This document shows positions 1-7,643 of a stretch of 64,000 nucleotides of DNA, one piece after another (within the stretch, counting starts at the first letter, position 1; every line of letters starts with the position of its first letter). The translations under genes were made by a program, and so were the position numbers. The stretch is taken from contig NZ_CP053660.1 in NCBI RefSeq assembly GCF_013177455.1, positions 3,782,001 to 3,846,000 of the forward strand. The letters run 5' to 3'. This DNA comes from Nocardioides marmotae. GTDB lineage: Bacteria > Actinomycetota > Actinomycetes > Propionibacteriales > Nocardioidaceae. The notes beneath the pieces were generated by a model. That model did no database searches. It was not told the origin of the DNA and saw nothing but the letters and a program-made list of their open reading frames with translations.

Positions 1-389
1 CGGTCCTCTCGCTCGGCGTCCGCCCGGGCGGCCGGCCCGGGGAGCTGCGCACGCTGTGGCGCTCGGGGCCGATGGAGCTGCCCGACGGGTTCGGCATCGG
101 CCGGTCCGGCCACCTGTACGTCGCCCTGCTGGGCACCAACCAGCTCGTTGAGCTGACCGCCCGCGGCGCCGAGGTGGACCGCTTCCCCGACGTGCCGCTG
201 CTCGGGGAGAACGGCTCGGCGATCCCGTTCGACACTCCCTGCAGCGCGACGTTCCTCGGGACCTCGGTCCTGGTGGCGAACCAGTCGGTCATCACCGGCA
301 CGAGCGCGCACCAGGCGATCCTCCGCGTCGAGGTCGGCGAGCGGGGCAAGCGGGTGTTCGTGCCGCAGCGGGCCCGGCTCGGCCGCTGA
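1..389 (+). CDS. SMP-30/gluconolactonase-like protein, C-terminal part (5' end outside window)
   Basis: The reading frame is open from the left edge and ends with TGA at 387-389, so only the last ~128 residues are seen. The segment reads like blades of a six-bladed beta-propeller of the SMP-30/gluconolactonase/LRE group: a '[20 protein letters not shown]' stretch, then hydrophobic strands with Gly turns and a final strand. Family members act as lactonases or as binding propellers; the catalytic metal ligands cannot be checked because the start is missing. The ATG at 72 is internal to the frame and is probably not the start. Assignment rests on the C-terminal half only. Confidence 0.55.
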   Translation, partial: VLSLGVRPGGRPGELRTLWRSGPMELPDGFGIGRSGHLYVALLGTNQLVELTARGAEVDRFPDVPLLGENGSAIPFDTPCSATFLGTSVLVANQSVITGTSAHQAILRVEVGERGKRVFVPQRARLGR

Positions 390-465
390 CTCCCTCGACC
401 CGCCCCACGGCGGCGCCGGGCTCCAGCGGCACGAGCCGCGCCCGGGGGCGGCTACCGTCGCCCGC

Positions 466-1158
466 GTGAGCGCGCTCGCCGGACTCGTGGACCAGGGACT
501 CATCGCACCGGACTGGGCGGCAGCCCTCGCGCCGGTGGACGGACGGATCGCGGAGATGGGGCGCTTCCTGCGCGCCGAGGTCGAGGCGGGGCGGGGCTAC
601 CTGCCCGCCGGCGAGCACGTCTTCCGCGCGTTCCGCCGACCGCTGTCCGACGTCCGGGTGCTGATCGTGGGGCAGGACCCCTACCCCACGCCCGGCCACC
701 CGATCGGGCTGAGCTTCGCCGTCGACGCCCACGTGCGTCCGATCCCCCGGTCGCTGACCAACATCTACACCGAGCTGCGCAGCGACCTGGGCATCGAGAC
801 GCCGGCGCACGGCGACCTCACCGCCTGGGCGGACGCCGGGGTGATGCTGCTCAACCGGGTGCTGACCGTGCAGCCCGGCGCCTCCGCGGCCCACCGCGGC
901 CGCGGCTGGGAGGAGGTCACGGCCTGCGCGATCGAGGCGCTGGTCGCCCGGGGCGGCCCGCTGGCCGCGATCCTGTGGGGCCGCGACGCGCAGTCGCTCA
1001 AGCCGATGCTGGGCGCGACGCCGTACGTCGAGTCGGCGCACCCCTCCCCGCTCTCGGCGAGACGCGGCTTCTTCGGGTCGCGGCCGTTCAGCGGCGTCAA
1101 CGACCTGCTCGCCCGCCAGGGTGCGGACGGAGTGGACTGGCGGCTCCCGCTGGAATAA
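466..1158 (+). CDS. ung: Uracil-DNA glycosylase, family 1
   Basis: Removes uracil from DNA in base-excision repair, in the cytoplasm. The 230-residue protein has both family-1 signatures: the water-activating loop GQDPYP with Asp71, and the [12 protein letters not shown] segment with catalytic His192. The His after the Tyr in the E. coli loop is Pro here, as is usual in actinobacterial Ung. Length is normal for the family. Start is the GTG at 466; no better upstream start is available. The gene ends 28 bases before the dioxygenase start on the same strand, but the palindrome in between suggests that the next gene has its own control. Confidence 0.95.
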   Translation: MSALAGLVDQGLIAPDWAAALAPVDGRIAEMGRFLRAEVEAGRGYLPAGEHVFRAFRRPLSDVRVLIVGQDPYPTPGHPIGLSFAVDAHVRPIPRSLTNIYTELRSDLGIETPAHGDLTAWADAGVMLLNRVLTVQPGASAAHRGRGWEEVTACAIEALVARGGPLAAILWGRDAQSLKPMLGATPYVESAHPSPLSARRGFFGSRPFSGVNDLLARQGADGVDWRLPLE

Positions 1159-1159
1159 G

Positions 1160-1173
1160 GTTGAACTCTCAAC
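1160..1173. promoter_or_regulatory. Inverted repeat GTTGA-N4-TCAAC upstream of the dioxygenase
   Basis: GTTGAACTCTCAAC lies 13 bases before the ATG at 1187, with 5-bp perfect arms and a 4-base spacer. Its size and position suit an operator for a small dimeric repressor such as MarR or HxlR, but no regulator gene is adjacent. Function is inferred from position only. Confidence 0.4.
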
Positions 1174-1186
1174 CATTGGAGTCGAC

Positions 1187-1966
1187 ATGGCCTCTCCCCA
1201 GCCGATGCCCGCCCTCTACCTCGGGCACGGCGCTCCCCCGCTCCTCGACGACCCGACCTGGTCGGGCCAGCTCGCCGCCTGGGCGGCCGACCTCCCCCGG
1301 CCGACCGCGATCCTGATCGTCAGCGCCCACTGGGAGTCCGCGCCGGTCTCGCTCTCGGCCAGCGGCGCCCCGCTCGTCTACGACTTCGGCGGCTTCGACG
1401 CGAAGTACTACCGGATGACCTACGAGACGCCCGACGCGACCGCGCTCGCCCGCCGGGTCGCGGCGATGATGCCGGACGGCGAGCCCGTCCACCAGCACGC
1501 CTCCCGCGGGCTCGACCACGGGGCGTGGGTGCCGCTGCGGATCATGTACCCCGACGCCGACATCCCGGTCCTGCAGATGTCGCTGCCCACCCACGACCCC
1601 GAGCGCCTGCTCGCCCTGGGCGAGCGGCTGCGGCCGCTGCGCGAGGAGGGCGTGCTGATCATCGGCTCGGGCTTCCTCACCCACGGGCTGCCGTTCCTCA
1701 CCTCGTGGCGCATCGACGCCGCCGCCCCCGGCTGGTCCTCGGAGTTCGACGCCTGGGCCGGCGAGGCCCTCGCCCGCGGCGACGTGGACACCCTCGCGGC
1801 GTACCGCTCGAAGGCGCCCGGCATGCCGTACGCCCACCCCACCGTCGAGCACTACACCCCGCTCTTCGTCACCCTCGGCGCCGCCACCGACCCCGCCACC
1901 CCCGGCACCCAGGTCATCGACGGGTTCTGGATGGGGTTGTCGAAGCGGTCGTTGCAGGTGGCGTGA
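1187..1966 (+). CDS. Class III extradiol ring-cleavage dioxygenase (4,5-DOPA dioxygenase family)
   Basis: A 259-residue LigB-superfamily protein, likely cytoplasmic and Fe(II) dependent. Visible metal or active-site motifs are YLGHGAPPLL (His14), VSAHWES (His48), the segment GLDHGAWVPLRIMYP and GSGFLTHGLPF. These match the 4,5-DOPA-extradiol-dioxygenase/YgiD group, which opens catechol rings next to the hydroxyls; the natural substrate in bacteria is often unknown. The frame is open further upstream to 1121, but that would overlap ung and run through the 1160-1173 palindrome, so the ATG at 1187 was chosen. No other ring-degradation genes are nearby. Confidence 0.85.
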   Translation: MASPQPMPALYLGHGAPPLLDDPTWSGQLAAWAADLPRPTAILIVSAHWESAPVSLSASGAPLVYDFGGFDAKYYRMTYETPDATALARRVAAMMPDGEPVHQHASRGLDHGAWVPLRIMYPDADIPVLQMSLPTHDPERLLALGERLRPLREEGVLIIGSGFLTHGLPFLTSWRIDAAAPGWSSEFDAWAGEALARGDVDTLAAYRSKAPGMPYAHPTVEHYTPLFVTLGAATDPATPGTQVIDGFWMGLSKRSLQVA

Positions 1967-1977
1967 GGGTGGGGCGT

Positions 1978-2001
1978 GCGTACCACCTATAGGTGGTACG
2001 C
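1978..2001. repeat. Perfect 24-bp palindrome
   Basis: The sequence GTACCACCTATAGGTGGTAC (1980-1999) is a perfect palindrome extended by GC/GC on both sides to 24 bp, with no loop bases. It sits 12 bases after the dioxygenase stop and directly abuts the hairpin at 2001-2040. It could be an operator, a cruciform or part of a bidirectional terminator. Confidence 0.7.
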
Positions 2002-2040
2002 GACCGCTTCTGGGCCGAAATATTGACCCAGAAGCGGTCG
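2001..2040. terminator. Bidirectional hairpin between convergent genes
   Basis: Arms CGACCGCTTCTGGG (2001-2014) and CCCAGAAGCGGTCG (2027-2040) pair perfectly over 14 bp around a 12-base AT-richer loop. There is no T-run, which is normal in high-GC actinobacteria. It lies between the dioxygenase (plus) and the aldehyde dehydrogenase (minus). The right arm sits in an imperfect direct repeat of about 19 bp starting TGACCC (2025 and 2045). Confidence 0.65.
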
Positions 2041-2096
2041 CGATGACCCGGAAGTGACCGCGTGACACCCCATGGAGACACGCGATCGACGCGCGG

Positions 2097-3707
2097 TCAG
2101 CGGATCCGCGTCCGCCGCATCATCTTCAGCCCGGTGAGCATCCCCTTGACGTACTCGTCGTAGTCCTGGCCGGGGCGGGCGCCCATGACCTGCTTCTTCA
2201 GCACGGCGAGGTTCTGGACGTCGGTGTACTTCAGCAGGCCCTGGTCGCCGTGGCGGGCGCCGACGCCGGACTGCTTGACGCCGCCGGAGGGGGTGCCCTT
2301 GGAGGCATAGGCGGTGGCGAGGGAGTCGTTGACGTTGACGTTGCCGGCGTGGATGCGGCGGGCGACACCGACGGCGCGGTCGACGTCGGCGCCCCACACC
2401 GAGGCATTGAGCCCGTAGTCGGTGTCGTTGGCGAGCGCGACCGCCTGGTCGACGCTGCGGTAGGGGTGCAGCGCGACGACCGGCCCGAAGGTCTCCAGGC
2501 AGCCGGTGAGCATGTCGCCGGTGACGCCCTCGAGCACGGTCGGCTCGAAGAACGCCGGCCCGATGTCGGGCCGCGGGTTGCCGCCGGTGACGATCGTGGC
2601 GCCCTTGGCGACGGCGTCCTGCACGTGGCTGTGCACCCGCCGCATGTGGTCGACCGAGATCAGCGAGCCCAGCTCCGGCTCGAAGTCGTACGCCGCGCCG
2701 AGGCGCAGGCTCTCGGCGGCGGCGACGAAGCGGGCCTTCAGCTCGTCGTACCGGCTCTCGGGCAGGTAGATCCGCTCGATGTGCATGCAGATCTGGCCGG
2801 TGTTGCCGAAGACGCCGAACAGCGCACCGGTGACCCACTCCTCGGCGTCGACGTCGTCGAGCACGATCATCGGGTTCTTGCCGCCGAGCTCGAGGCAGCA
2901 GCCGATGAGGTTGCGGCCGGCGCGCTCGCCGATGACCCGGCCGGTGGCGGTCGAGCCGGTGAACATCACGTAGTTGGCGTTGTCGATGAGCGTCGGCCCG
3001 ACGTCGGGGCCCTCGCCGCAGACGACCTGGAACAGGCCCTTCGGCAGCCCGGCCTGCTCGAGCAGCGAGATGCCGTAGAGCGGGGAGAGCGCGGTCTTGT
3101 TGTCAGGCTTGAGCACGATCGCGTTGCCGGCCATGAGCGCGGGGATCGCGTCGGAGAGGCCGGTGGCGAAGGGGAAGTTCCAGGGCGCGATGATCCCGAC
3201 GACACCCTTGGGCTGGCGGATCTCGGTGGAGGTCGAGACGACCGGGACGGGGCCACCGCGGGTGACGGGCTTGAGCAGCTTGGGCGCCCGCTTGAGGTAG
3301 TGGCTGATCACCATCGGCGGGTCGCAGGTCTCCTCGACGGCCATCCGGCGGTTCTTGCCGCTCTCGGCCTGGATGAGGTCCGCGGTGGTCTGCGCGTTGT
3401 CGATGAGCAGCGAGTGCGCCTTCTTGAACACCTTGAGCCGCTTGCGCAGCGGCCAGGAGGCCCACTCCTGCTGCGCGGAGCGGGCGGCGGCGAAGGCGCG
3501 CTCGATGTCGGCCGGGGTCGACTGGGGCAGCTGGACCAGCGTCTCACCGGTGTAGACCTCCGTGAGGGCCCACGTCTGCCCGCCCGAGCCGGGCACCCGC
3601 GCGACGAGCTCGCGCAGGAAGGAGTCGCTCAGGGTCGCCGGCCGGCGCGGGCGCGCCGGGGCCGCCGGCGTACCCGCGGTGGCCGAGCGGTCCGCGGTGG
3701 CGGTCAT
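2097..3707 (-). CDS. NAD(P)-dependent aldehyde dehydrogenase, succinate-semialdehyde (GabD2-like) type
   Basis: A 536-residue ALDH-superfamily enzyme oxidising an aldehyde to an acid in the cytoplasm. Motifs in order: APWNFPF (~174-180), coenzyme Lys200, GSTATGR (251-257), general base Glu273 in LELGGKNPM, and the nucleophile Cys307 in GNTGQIC. It resembles actinobacterial GabD2-type enzymes, with an extra ~30-residue Ala/Pro-rich N-terminus. The start codon lies 1 base after the stop of the GMC oxidoreductase, so the two are one operon in the order GMC then ALDH. That pairing suggests that the aldehyde made by the GMC enzyme is its substrate; succinate semialdehyde is only a family-name guess. 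Confidence 0.9.
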   Translation of the reverse strand: MTATADRSATAGTPAAPARPRRPATLSDSFLRELVARVPGSGGQTWALTEVYTGETLVQLPQSTPADIERAFAAARSAQQEWASWPLRKRLKVFKKAHSLLIDNAQTTADLIQAESGKNRRMAVEETCDPPMVISHYLKRAPKLLKPVTRGGPVPVVSTSTEIRQPKGVVGIIAPWNFPFATGLSDAIPALMAGNAIVLKPDNKTALSPLYGISLLEQAGLPKGLFQVVCGEGPDVGPTLIDNANYVMFTGSTATGRVIGERAGRNLIGCCLELGGKNPMIVLDDVDAEEWVTGALFGVFGNTGQICMHIERIYLPESRYDELKARFVAAAESLRLGAAYDFEPELGSLISVDHMRRVHSHVQDAVAKGATIVTGGNPRPDIGPAFFEPTVLEGVTGDMLTGCLETFGPVVALHPYRSVDQAVALANDTDYGLNASVWGADVDRAVGVARRIHAGNVNVNDSLATAYASKGTPSGGVKQSGVGARHGDQGLLKYTDVQNLAVLKKQVMGARPGQDYDEYVKGMLTGLKMMRRTRIR

Positions 3708-3708
3708 C

Positions 3709-5334
3709 TCAGCCCCTCCCGAGGACGAGGTCGGCGCCGCGCTCGCCGATCATGATCGCGGGCGCGTTGGTGTTGCCGCCGGTGATCGACGGCATGATCG
3801 AGGCGTCCGCGACGCGGAGCCCCTCGACGCCGCGGACCTTGAGGTCCGGCGTCACGACGGCCAGCTCGTCCACGCCCATCCGGCAGGTGCCGACGCCGTG
3901 GTAGACCGAGGTCGCCCGGTTGAGGATCGCCTGGCGCAGCTCGGAGCCGCGCAGGTTGCGGCCGGGGTGGATCTCGTCCTTGATCGCCCCGCCGAACGCC
4001 GACGCGCCCATGATCTCCCGGACCGTCTCCGAGCCCTCGGTCAGCAGGTCGAGGTCGGCGGACTCCGCGAGGTACTGCGGGTCGATGAGCGGCGCCGCGG
4101 TCGGGTCGGCCGAGGCCAGCCGCAGGGTGCCGCGGCTGCGCGGGTAGATGAGCGTGGTCAGCACCGTCAGGGCCGGCAGCGGGGAGACCTCGTGGCGGAT
4201 CGGCTCGTCCTGGTTCGGCGTGACGTAGGACCAGGGCAGCAGGTGCAGCTGCAGGTCGGGCACGTTCGTGGCCTGGGAGGACTTCAGGAACGCGAGGATC
4301 TCGAAGACGGAGTTGGCCAGGAACGTCGAGCCGGGCCGCGCGACCTCCTTGGCGACGCCCTTGGCGAAGAAGAACGCGTTGCCGCGCATCTTCGAGGTGG
4401 TGGCGTGGAAGGTCATCGCGTGGAACATGTGGTCGTGCAGGTTGTCGCCGACCGGGAGGTCCGCGACGACCTGGATGCCGTGGTCCTTGAGGTGCTGGGC
4501 GTGACCGACCCCGGAGAGCATGAGGATCTGCGCCGAGCCGACGAAGCCGGCCGAGAGGATGACCTCCTTGCCCGCCCGGATGGTGCGCTGGCTGCCGTCC
4601 TTGTCGCGCACCTGGACGCCGGTGGCGCGGCCGTTCTCGATGACGACCTTGGTGACCAGCACCTGGGTCTGCACGTCGAGGGTCGGCGGCGCGAGGTGGT
4701 GGATGTAGCCGCGGGAGGCGCTGTAGCGCAGGCCGTCCGCGGCGTTCTGCTGCATCCGCGCGACGCCCTCCTGCGACTCGCCGTTGTAGTCGTCGAGGAC
4801 CTGGCAGCCGACGGTGTCGGCGGTGGCCTGGAGGAACTGCAGCGACCCCTCCTGCGGGGTCTTGTTGCGGGTGACCTTGATCGGGCCGCCGACGCCGCGG
4901 AAGGCGTTCTCCCCGCCCTCGTAGTCCTCCATGCGCTTGTACGCCGCGTTGACCGAGTCGGCGTCCCAGCCCACGCAGCCCTCGGCCGCCCAGGAGTCGT
5001 AGTTCGCGCGGTTGCCGCGCACGTAGACCATGCCGTTGACCGAGCTGGAGCCGCCGAGGACCTTGCCGCGCGGGACCGGCATCTTGCGGTCGAGGATGTG
5101 CTTCTGCGGGACCGAGTAGTAGCCCCAGTCGTTGAGCCGCTTGATCTTCGGCTCCGCGTGCATCGGGCCGATCATCCCGGGCTTCTTGGTGAGGAACTGG
5201 TTGTCGCTCTTGCCCGCCTCCAGCACGATCACGCTGGCACCGGACTCGGCGAGCCGGCCGGCGATCGCCGCTCCGGAGCTGCCGGAGCCGACCACGACGT
5301 AGTCGGCTTCGTTCTTCAGGGCTGTCTTGGCCAT
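3709..5334 (-). CDS. GMC-family FAD-dependent alcohol oxidoreductase
   Basis: A 541-residue glucose-methanol-choline family flavoprotein. The N-terminus has the FAD Rossmann motif GSGSSGAAIAGRLAE (16-30) with LEAG at 38-41, the GMC signature PRGKVLGGSSSVNG (88-101), a second signature GSAQILMLSGVG, and at the C-terminus the catalytic pair His479 (SVYHGVGT) and Asn523 (NTNAPAI). It is related to choline-dehydrogenase-like proteins, but choline is not implied: no choline or betaine transporter is nearby. There is no signal peptide, so it is cytoplasmic or membrane-peripheral. It is first in the operon with the ALDH. A KstR-like operator lies 95-110 bases upstream of the start, in the divergent region shared with pdxY. 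Confidence 0.9.
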   Translation of the reverse strand: MAKTALKNEADYVVVGSGSSGAAIAGRLAESGASVIVLEAGKSDNQFLTKKPGMIGPMHAEPKIKRLNDWGYYSVPQKHILDRKMPVPRGKVLGGSSSVNGMVYVRGNRANYDSWAAEGCVGWDADSVNAAYKRMEDYEGGENAFRGVGGPIKVTRNKTPQEGSLQFLQATADTVGCQVLDDYNGESQEGVARMQQNAADGLRYSASRGYIHHLAPPTLDVQTQVLVTKVVIENGRATGVQVRDKDGSQRTIRAGKEVILSAGFVGSAQILMLSGVGHAQHLKDHGIQVVADLPVGDNLHDHMFHAMTFHATTSKMRGNAFFFAKGVAKEVARPGSTFLANSVFEILAFLKSSQATNVPDLQLHLLPWSYVTPNQDEPIRHEVSPLPALTVLTTLIYPRSRGTLRLASADPTAAPLIDPQYLAESADLDLLTEGSETVREIMGASAFGGAIKDEIHPGRNLRGSELRQAILNRATSVYHGVGTCRMGVDELAVVTPDLKVRGVEGLRVADASIMPSITGGNTNAPAIMIGERGADLVLGRG

Positions 5335-5429
5335 GTCGTCCCCTGGGGTGATTCGTCGCGCTGGCGGCGGTGCGGCCCGATGAGTTCACATACTCTCGGA
5401 ATGTGTCGCCGCCCACAGTAGGGCATGAC

Positions 5430-5443
5430 TGGAACTTGTTCTA
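5430..5443. promoter_or_regulatory. KstR-like operator TggAACttGTTctA
   Basis: All eight fixed positions of the mycobacterial KstR consensus TnnAACnnGTTnnA are present. The site lies in the 147-base divergent region between the GMC oxidoreductase (minus) and pdxY (plus), so it could control either; the catabolic GMC-ALDH operon is the likelier target. A second perfect site is at 7546-7559. No regulator gene of this type is in the window. Confidence 0.55.
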
Positions 5444-5481
5444 GTTTGCCGGACCACGGATCGGACGCGAGGATCAACGCC

Positions 5482-6333
5482 GTGAAGATCCTCTCGATCC
5501 AGTCCTCGGTCGCCTACGGGCACGTGGGCAACTCCGCGGCGGTCTTCCCGCTGCAGCGACTGGGCCACGAGGTGTGGCCGGTGCTGACGGTCCACTTCTC
5601 CAACCACACCGGGTACGGCGCGTGGCGCGGGCCGCTGCTCGCGCCCGCCGACGTCGCGGACGTGATCGCCGGCATCGAGGACCGCGGCGTGCTCGGCGAG
5701 GCCGACGCGGTGCTCTCGGGCTACCAGGGCGACCCGGCCGTCGGCGCGGTCGTGCTCGACGCCGTCGCGAAGGTCAAGGCGGCCAACCCCGACGCGGTCT
5801 ACTGCTGCGACCCGGTCATGGGCGACGTGGGGCGCGGCATGTTCGTGAAGCCGGGCATCCCCGAGTACATGCGCGACACCGTCGTCCCGCGCGCCGACAT
5901 CGTCACGCCCAACCACTTCGAGCTCGACTTCCTCGCGGGCCGGGCGACCACCACGCTCGAGGAGGTCCTCGCGGCCGTCGACGTCGTGCGCGACCGCGGG
6001 CCGCGCGACGTCCTGGTCACCAGCGTGCTGCACGACGACGTGCCCGCGGGCTCCCTCGACGTCGTCGCCGTCTCCGACGCCGGCGCCTGGGTGGTGACCA
6101 CCCCGCTGCTGCCCATCGCCCCGAACGGCTGCGGCGACGTCACCGCCGCGCTCTACCTCGCGCACCTGCGCTCGACCGGCTCCCCGGCCGAGGCGCTCTC
6201 GCGCACGACCTCGTCGGTCTTCGCGGTGCTCGAGGCGACCATCGCCGCGGGCACCCGCGAGATCCAGCTGGTCGCCGCGCAGGACGCGATCGCCTCGCCG
6301 CCGGCATCCTTCGAGGTCCGTCAGGTCCGCTGA
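5482..6333 (+). CDS. pdxY: Pyridoxal kinase
   Basis: Phosphorylates pyridoxal to pyridoxal 5'-phosphate (vitamin B6 salvage). The 283-residue product, close to the usual ~287, starts MKILSIQSSVAYGHVGNSAA like other PdxY proteins. It shows the ribokinase-fold elements HFSNHTGYG, the lid/metal region CDPVMGD, TPNHFEL, and the anion-hole segment APNGCGDV with its catalytic Asp. Start is the GTG at 5482; an ATG at 5425 in the same frame would add 19 residues unlike the family and would overlap the operator at 5430-5443. Confidence 0.93.
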   Translation: MKILSIQSSVAYGHVGNSAAVFPLQRLGHEVWPVLTVHFSNHTGYGAWRGPLLAPADVADVIAGIEDRGVLGEADAVLSGYQGDPAVGAVVLDAVAKVKAANPDAVYCCDPVMGDVGRGMFVKPGIPEYMRDTVVPRADIVTPNHFELDFLAGRATTTLEEVLAAVDVVRDRGPRDVLVTSVLHDDVPAGSLDVVAVSDAGAWVVTTPLLPIAPNGCGDVTAALYLAHLRSTGSPAEALSRTTSSVFAVLEATIAAGTREIQLVAAQDAIASPPASFEVRQVR

Positions 6334-6389
6334 CCCGGCGGGACCGACCCCTCAGGCGTCGGACCCAGGAGCCGGCCCCGGCGCTTGGC

Positions 6390-6521
6390 TCAGCCGCCGA
6401 CCATCATCAGCGCGGCCAGGAAGGCCAGTGCCGGGATGAGCCAGAGCATCCCCAGGGCGATCATCGTGTCGCGGCCCTCCGGGGCCGCGGTGGTGCTCGG
6501 TGCAGACGTCTGCGCTGCCAT
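6390..6521 (-). CDS. 43-residue single-helix membrane peptide
   Basis: The product has a polar 18-residue N-terminus rich in Ser, Thr and Ala followed by one hydrophobic helix (MIALGMLWLIPALAFLAALM). A good ribosome binding site, GGGGAG, is 10 bases before the ATG at 6521, which is why this start was preferred over longer versions of the frame. It lies downstream of tRNA-Thr on the same strand and ends 56 bases from the pdxY stop (convergent). Family not recognised; function unknown. Confidence 0.55.
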   Translation of the reverse strand: MAAQTSAPSTTAAPEGRDTMIALGMLWLIPALAFLAALMMVGG

Positions 6522-6642
6522 CGTGGAACCACTCCCCTGATCGGTTGCCGAGCCGATACCCGAGGCCCCCGCGAGACATGCCGGTCCCAGCCGATCCGGG
6601 CGGATGTCACACGCCGACGAGGGACGCGACGGGGGCAGCGGA

Positions 6643-6714
6643 GCCGGTGACAGGAGTCGAACCCGCGACATCCTCTTTACAAGAGAGGCGCTCTACCAAC
6701 TGAGCTACACCGGC
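6643..6714 (-). tRNA. tRNA-Thr (anticodon TGT)
   Basis: Read on the minus strand, a 72-base cloverleaf begins GCCGGTG and ends CACCGGC (7-bp acceptor stem). The D-loop has AGTTGGTA. The anticodon arm is CCTCT-CTTGTAA-AGAGG, giving anticodon TGT at the central position, and the T-loop has TTCGACT. No CCA is encoded. TGT decodes ACA, a rare codon in this GC-rich genome. Confidence 0.93.
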
Positions 6715-6747
6715 GCGGCCGGGGCGACGCGAGGTCGGCCCGGCCGC
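6715..6747 (-). terminator. Hairpin downstream of the SDR gene
   Basis: GCGGCCGGG (6715-6723) pairs with CCCGGCCGC (6739-6747) around a 15-base loop. It lies between the SDR stop and the 5' end of the tRNA on the same strand, so it would separate the two transcripts. Confidence 0.45.
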
Positions 6748-6779
6748 GCACATGCTAGTCGGCGGGCCGGGGGCGGGGA

Positions 6780-7532
6780 TCAGCCCATGCCGCCGTCGAA
6801 GGCGAGGACCGCGCCGGTGATCATCCGGGCGGCGGGCGAGGCGAGGTAGCCGATCGACTCGGCGATCTCCGCCGGGGAGATGGCCGGGCCGGGGAGCATC
6901 ATGATCAGCCGGTCCGCGACGCGGGGGTCCATGTCGGCGGGCATGATCCCGGCGACGTGGGTGACGATCGGGGTGTCCACGGTGCCGGGGCAGACCGCGT
7001 TGACGCGGATGCCCTCCGGGGAGAGCTCGAGCGCCAGCGACCGGGTCAGCTGGGTCAGCCCGCCCTTCGCGGCGGCGTACGCGACGGCGTACGGCTGGGG
7101 GATGCGGCCGGCGACCGAGCTGACGTTGACGACGTTGCCGCCGCAGGCGCGCAGGTGCGGCAGCGCGGCCTGGATCATCATGAACGGGCCCTTGAGGTCG
7201 ATCGCGTGGACGCGGTCCCACTCGGCGTCGGTGATCTGGTCGAAGTGGCCGAACTGCACGACGCCGGCCACGTTGGCGAGCACGTCGATCCGCCCGTGCT
7301 GCGCGCACCCGGCGATCGCGGCCTCGACGGACTCGCGGGAGGCGACGTTGCACTCGACGTACGTGACCCCCTCGGGCGCGCCGGGCTGGACGTCGAGGCC
7401 GAAGACGGTGGCCCCCTGGTCGCGGAAGAGCTCGGCGGTGGCGCGGCCGATGCCGGAGGCGGCCCCGGTGACGACGACGACGCGCGGCTGGTCGGCGCCG
7501 GCGGAGGAGGAGGGGGCGGGAGCGGAGGTCAT
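6780..7532 (-). CDS. Short-chain dehydrogenase/reductase (classical SDR)
   Basis: A 250-residue NAD(P)-dependent oxidoreductase. It has the cofactor motif VVTGAASGIGRA, the NVAGV (NNAG-type) motif, catalytic Ser in VNVSSVAG and the YAAAKGG Tyr-Lys pair. Substrate cannot be read from sequence; relatives act on alcohols, sterols and 3-hydroxyacyl groups. Start: the ATG at 7532 was chosen over a GTG at 7553 because the latter lies inside the KstR-like operator at 7546-7559. That operator links it to the GMC-ALDH pair, suggesting a role in the same catabolic programme. Confidence 0.88.
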   Translation of the reverse strand: MTSAPAPSSSAGADQPRVVVVTGAASGIGRATAELFRDQGATVFGLDVQPGAPEGVTYVECNVASRESVEAAIAGCAQHGRIDVLANVAGVVQFGHFDQITDAEWDRVHAIDLKGPFMMIQAALPHLRACGGNVVNVSSVAGRIPQPYAVAYAAAKGGLTQLTRSLALELSPEGIRVNAVCPGTVDTPIVTHVAGIMPADMDPRVADRLIMMLPGPAISPAEIAESIGYLASPAARMITGAVLAFDGGMG

Positions 7533-7545
7533 GCGCGGACCGTAC

Positions 7546-7559
7546 TGGAACACGTTCTA
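7546..7559. promoter_or_regulatory. KstR-like operator TggAACacGTTctA
   Basis: A second full match to TnnAACnnGTTnnA, 14 bases upstream of the SDR start codon. The core and 3' flank (TggAACnnGTTctA) are identical to the site at 5430-5443. The divergent GH13 gene starts 85 bases away on the other side. Confidence 0.6.
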
Positions 7560-7643
7560 TTTCGACCACTGGTCCGGCCGCTCGTCCGTGCCAGGGGCGG
7601 GGCGAGTTGGCTCCCCCGGCGCCCGCGGAGGAACCTGGGGCCC

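Noticed and set aside
6643-6714. tRNA-Thr as attachment site for the phage-like DNA at the right edge
   Set aside because: It is more than 55 kb away, no integrase is adjacent, and no duplicate of the tRNA 3' end was seen.
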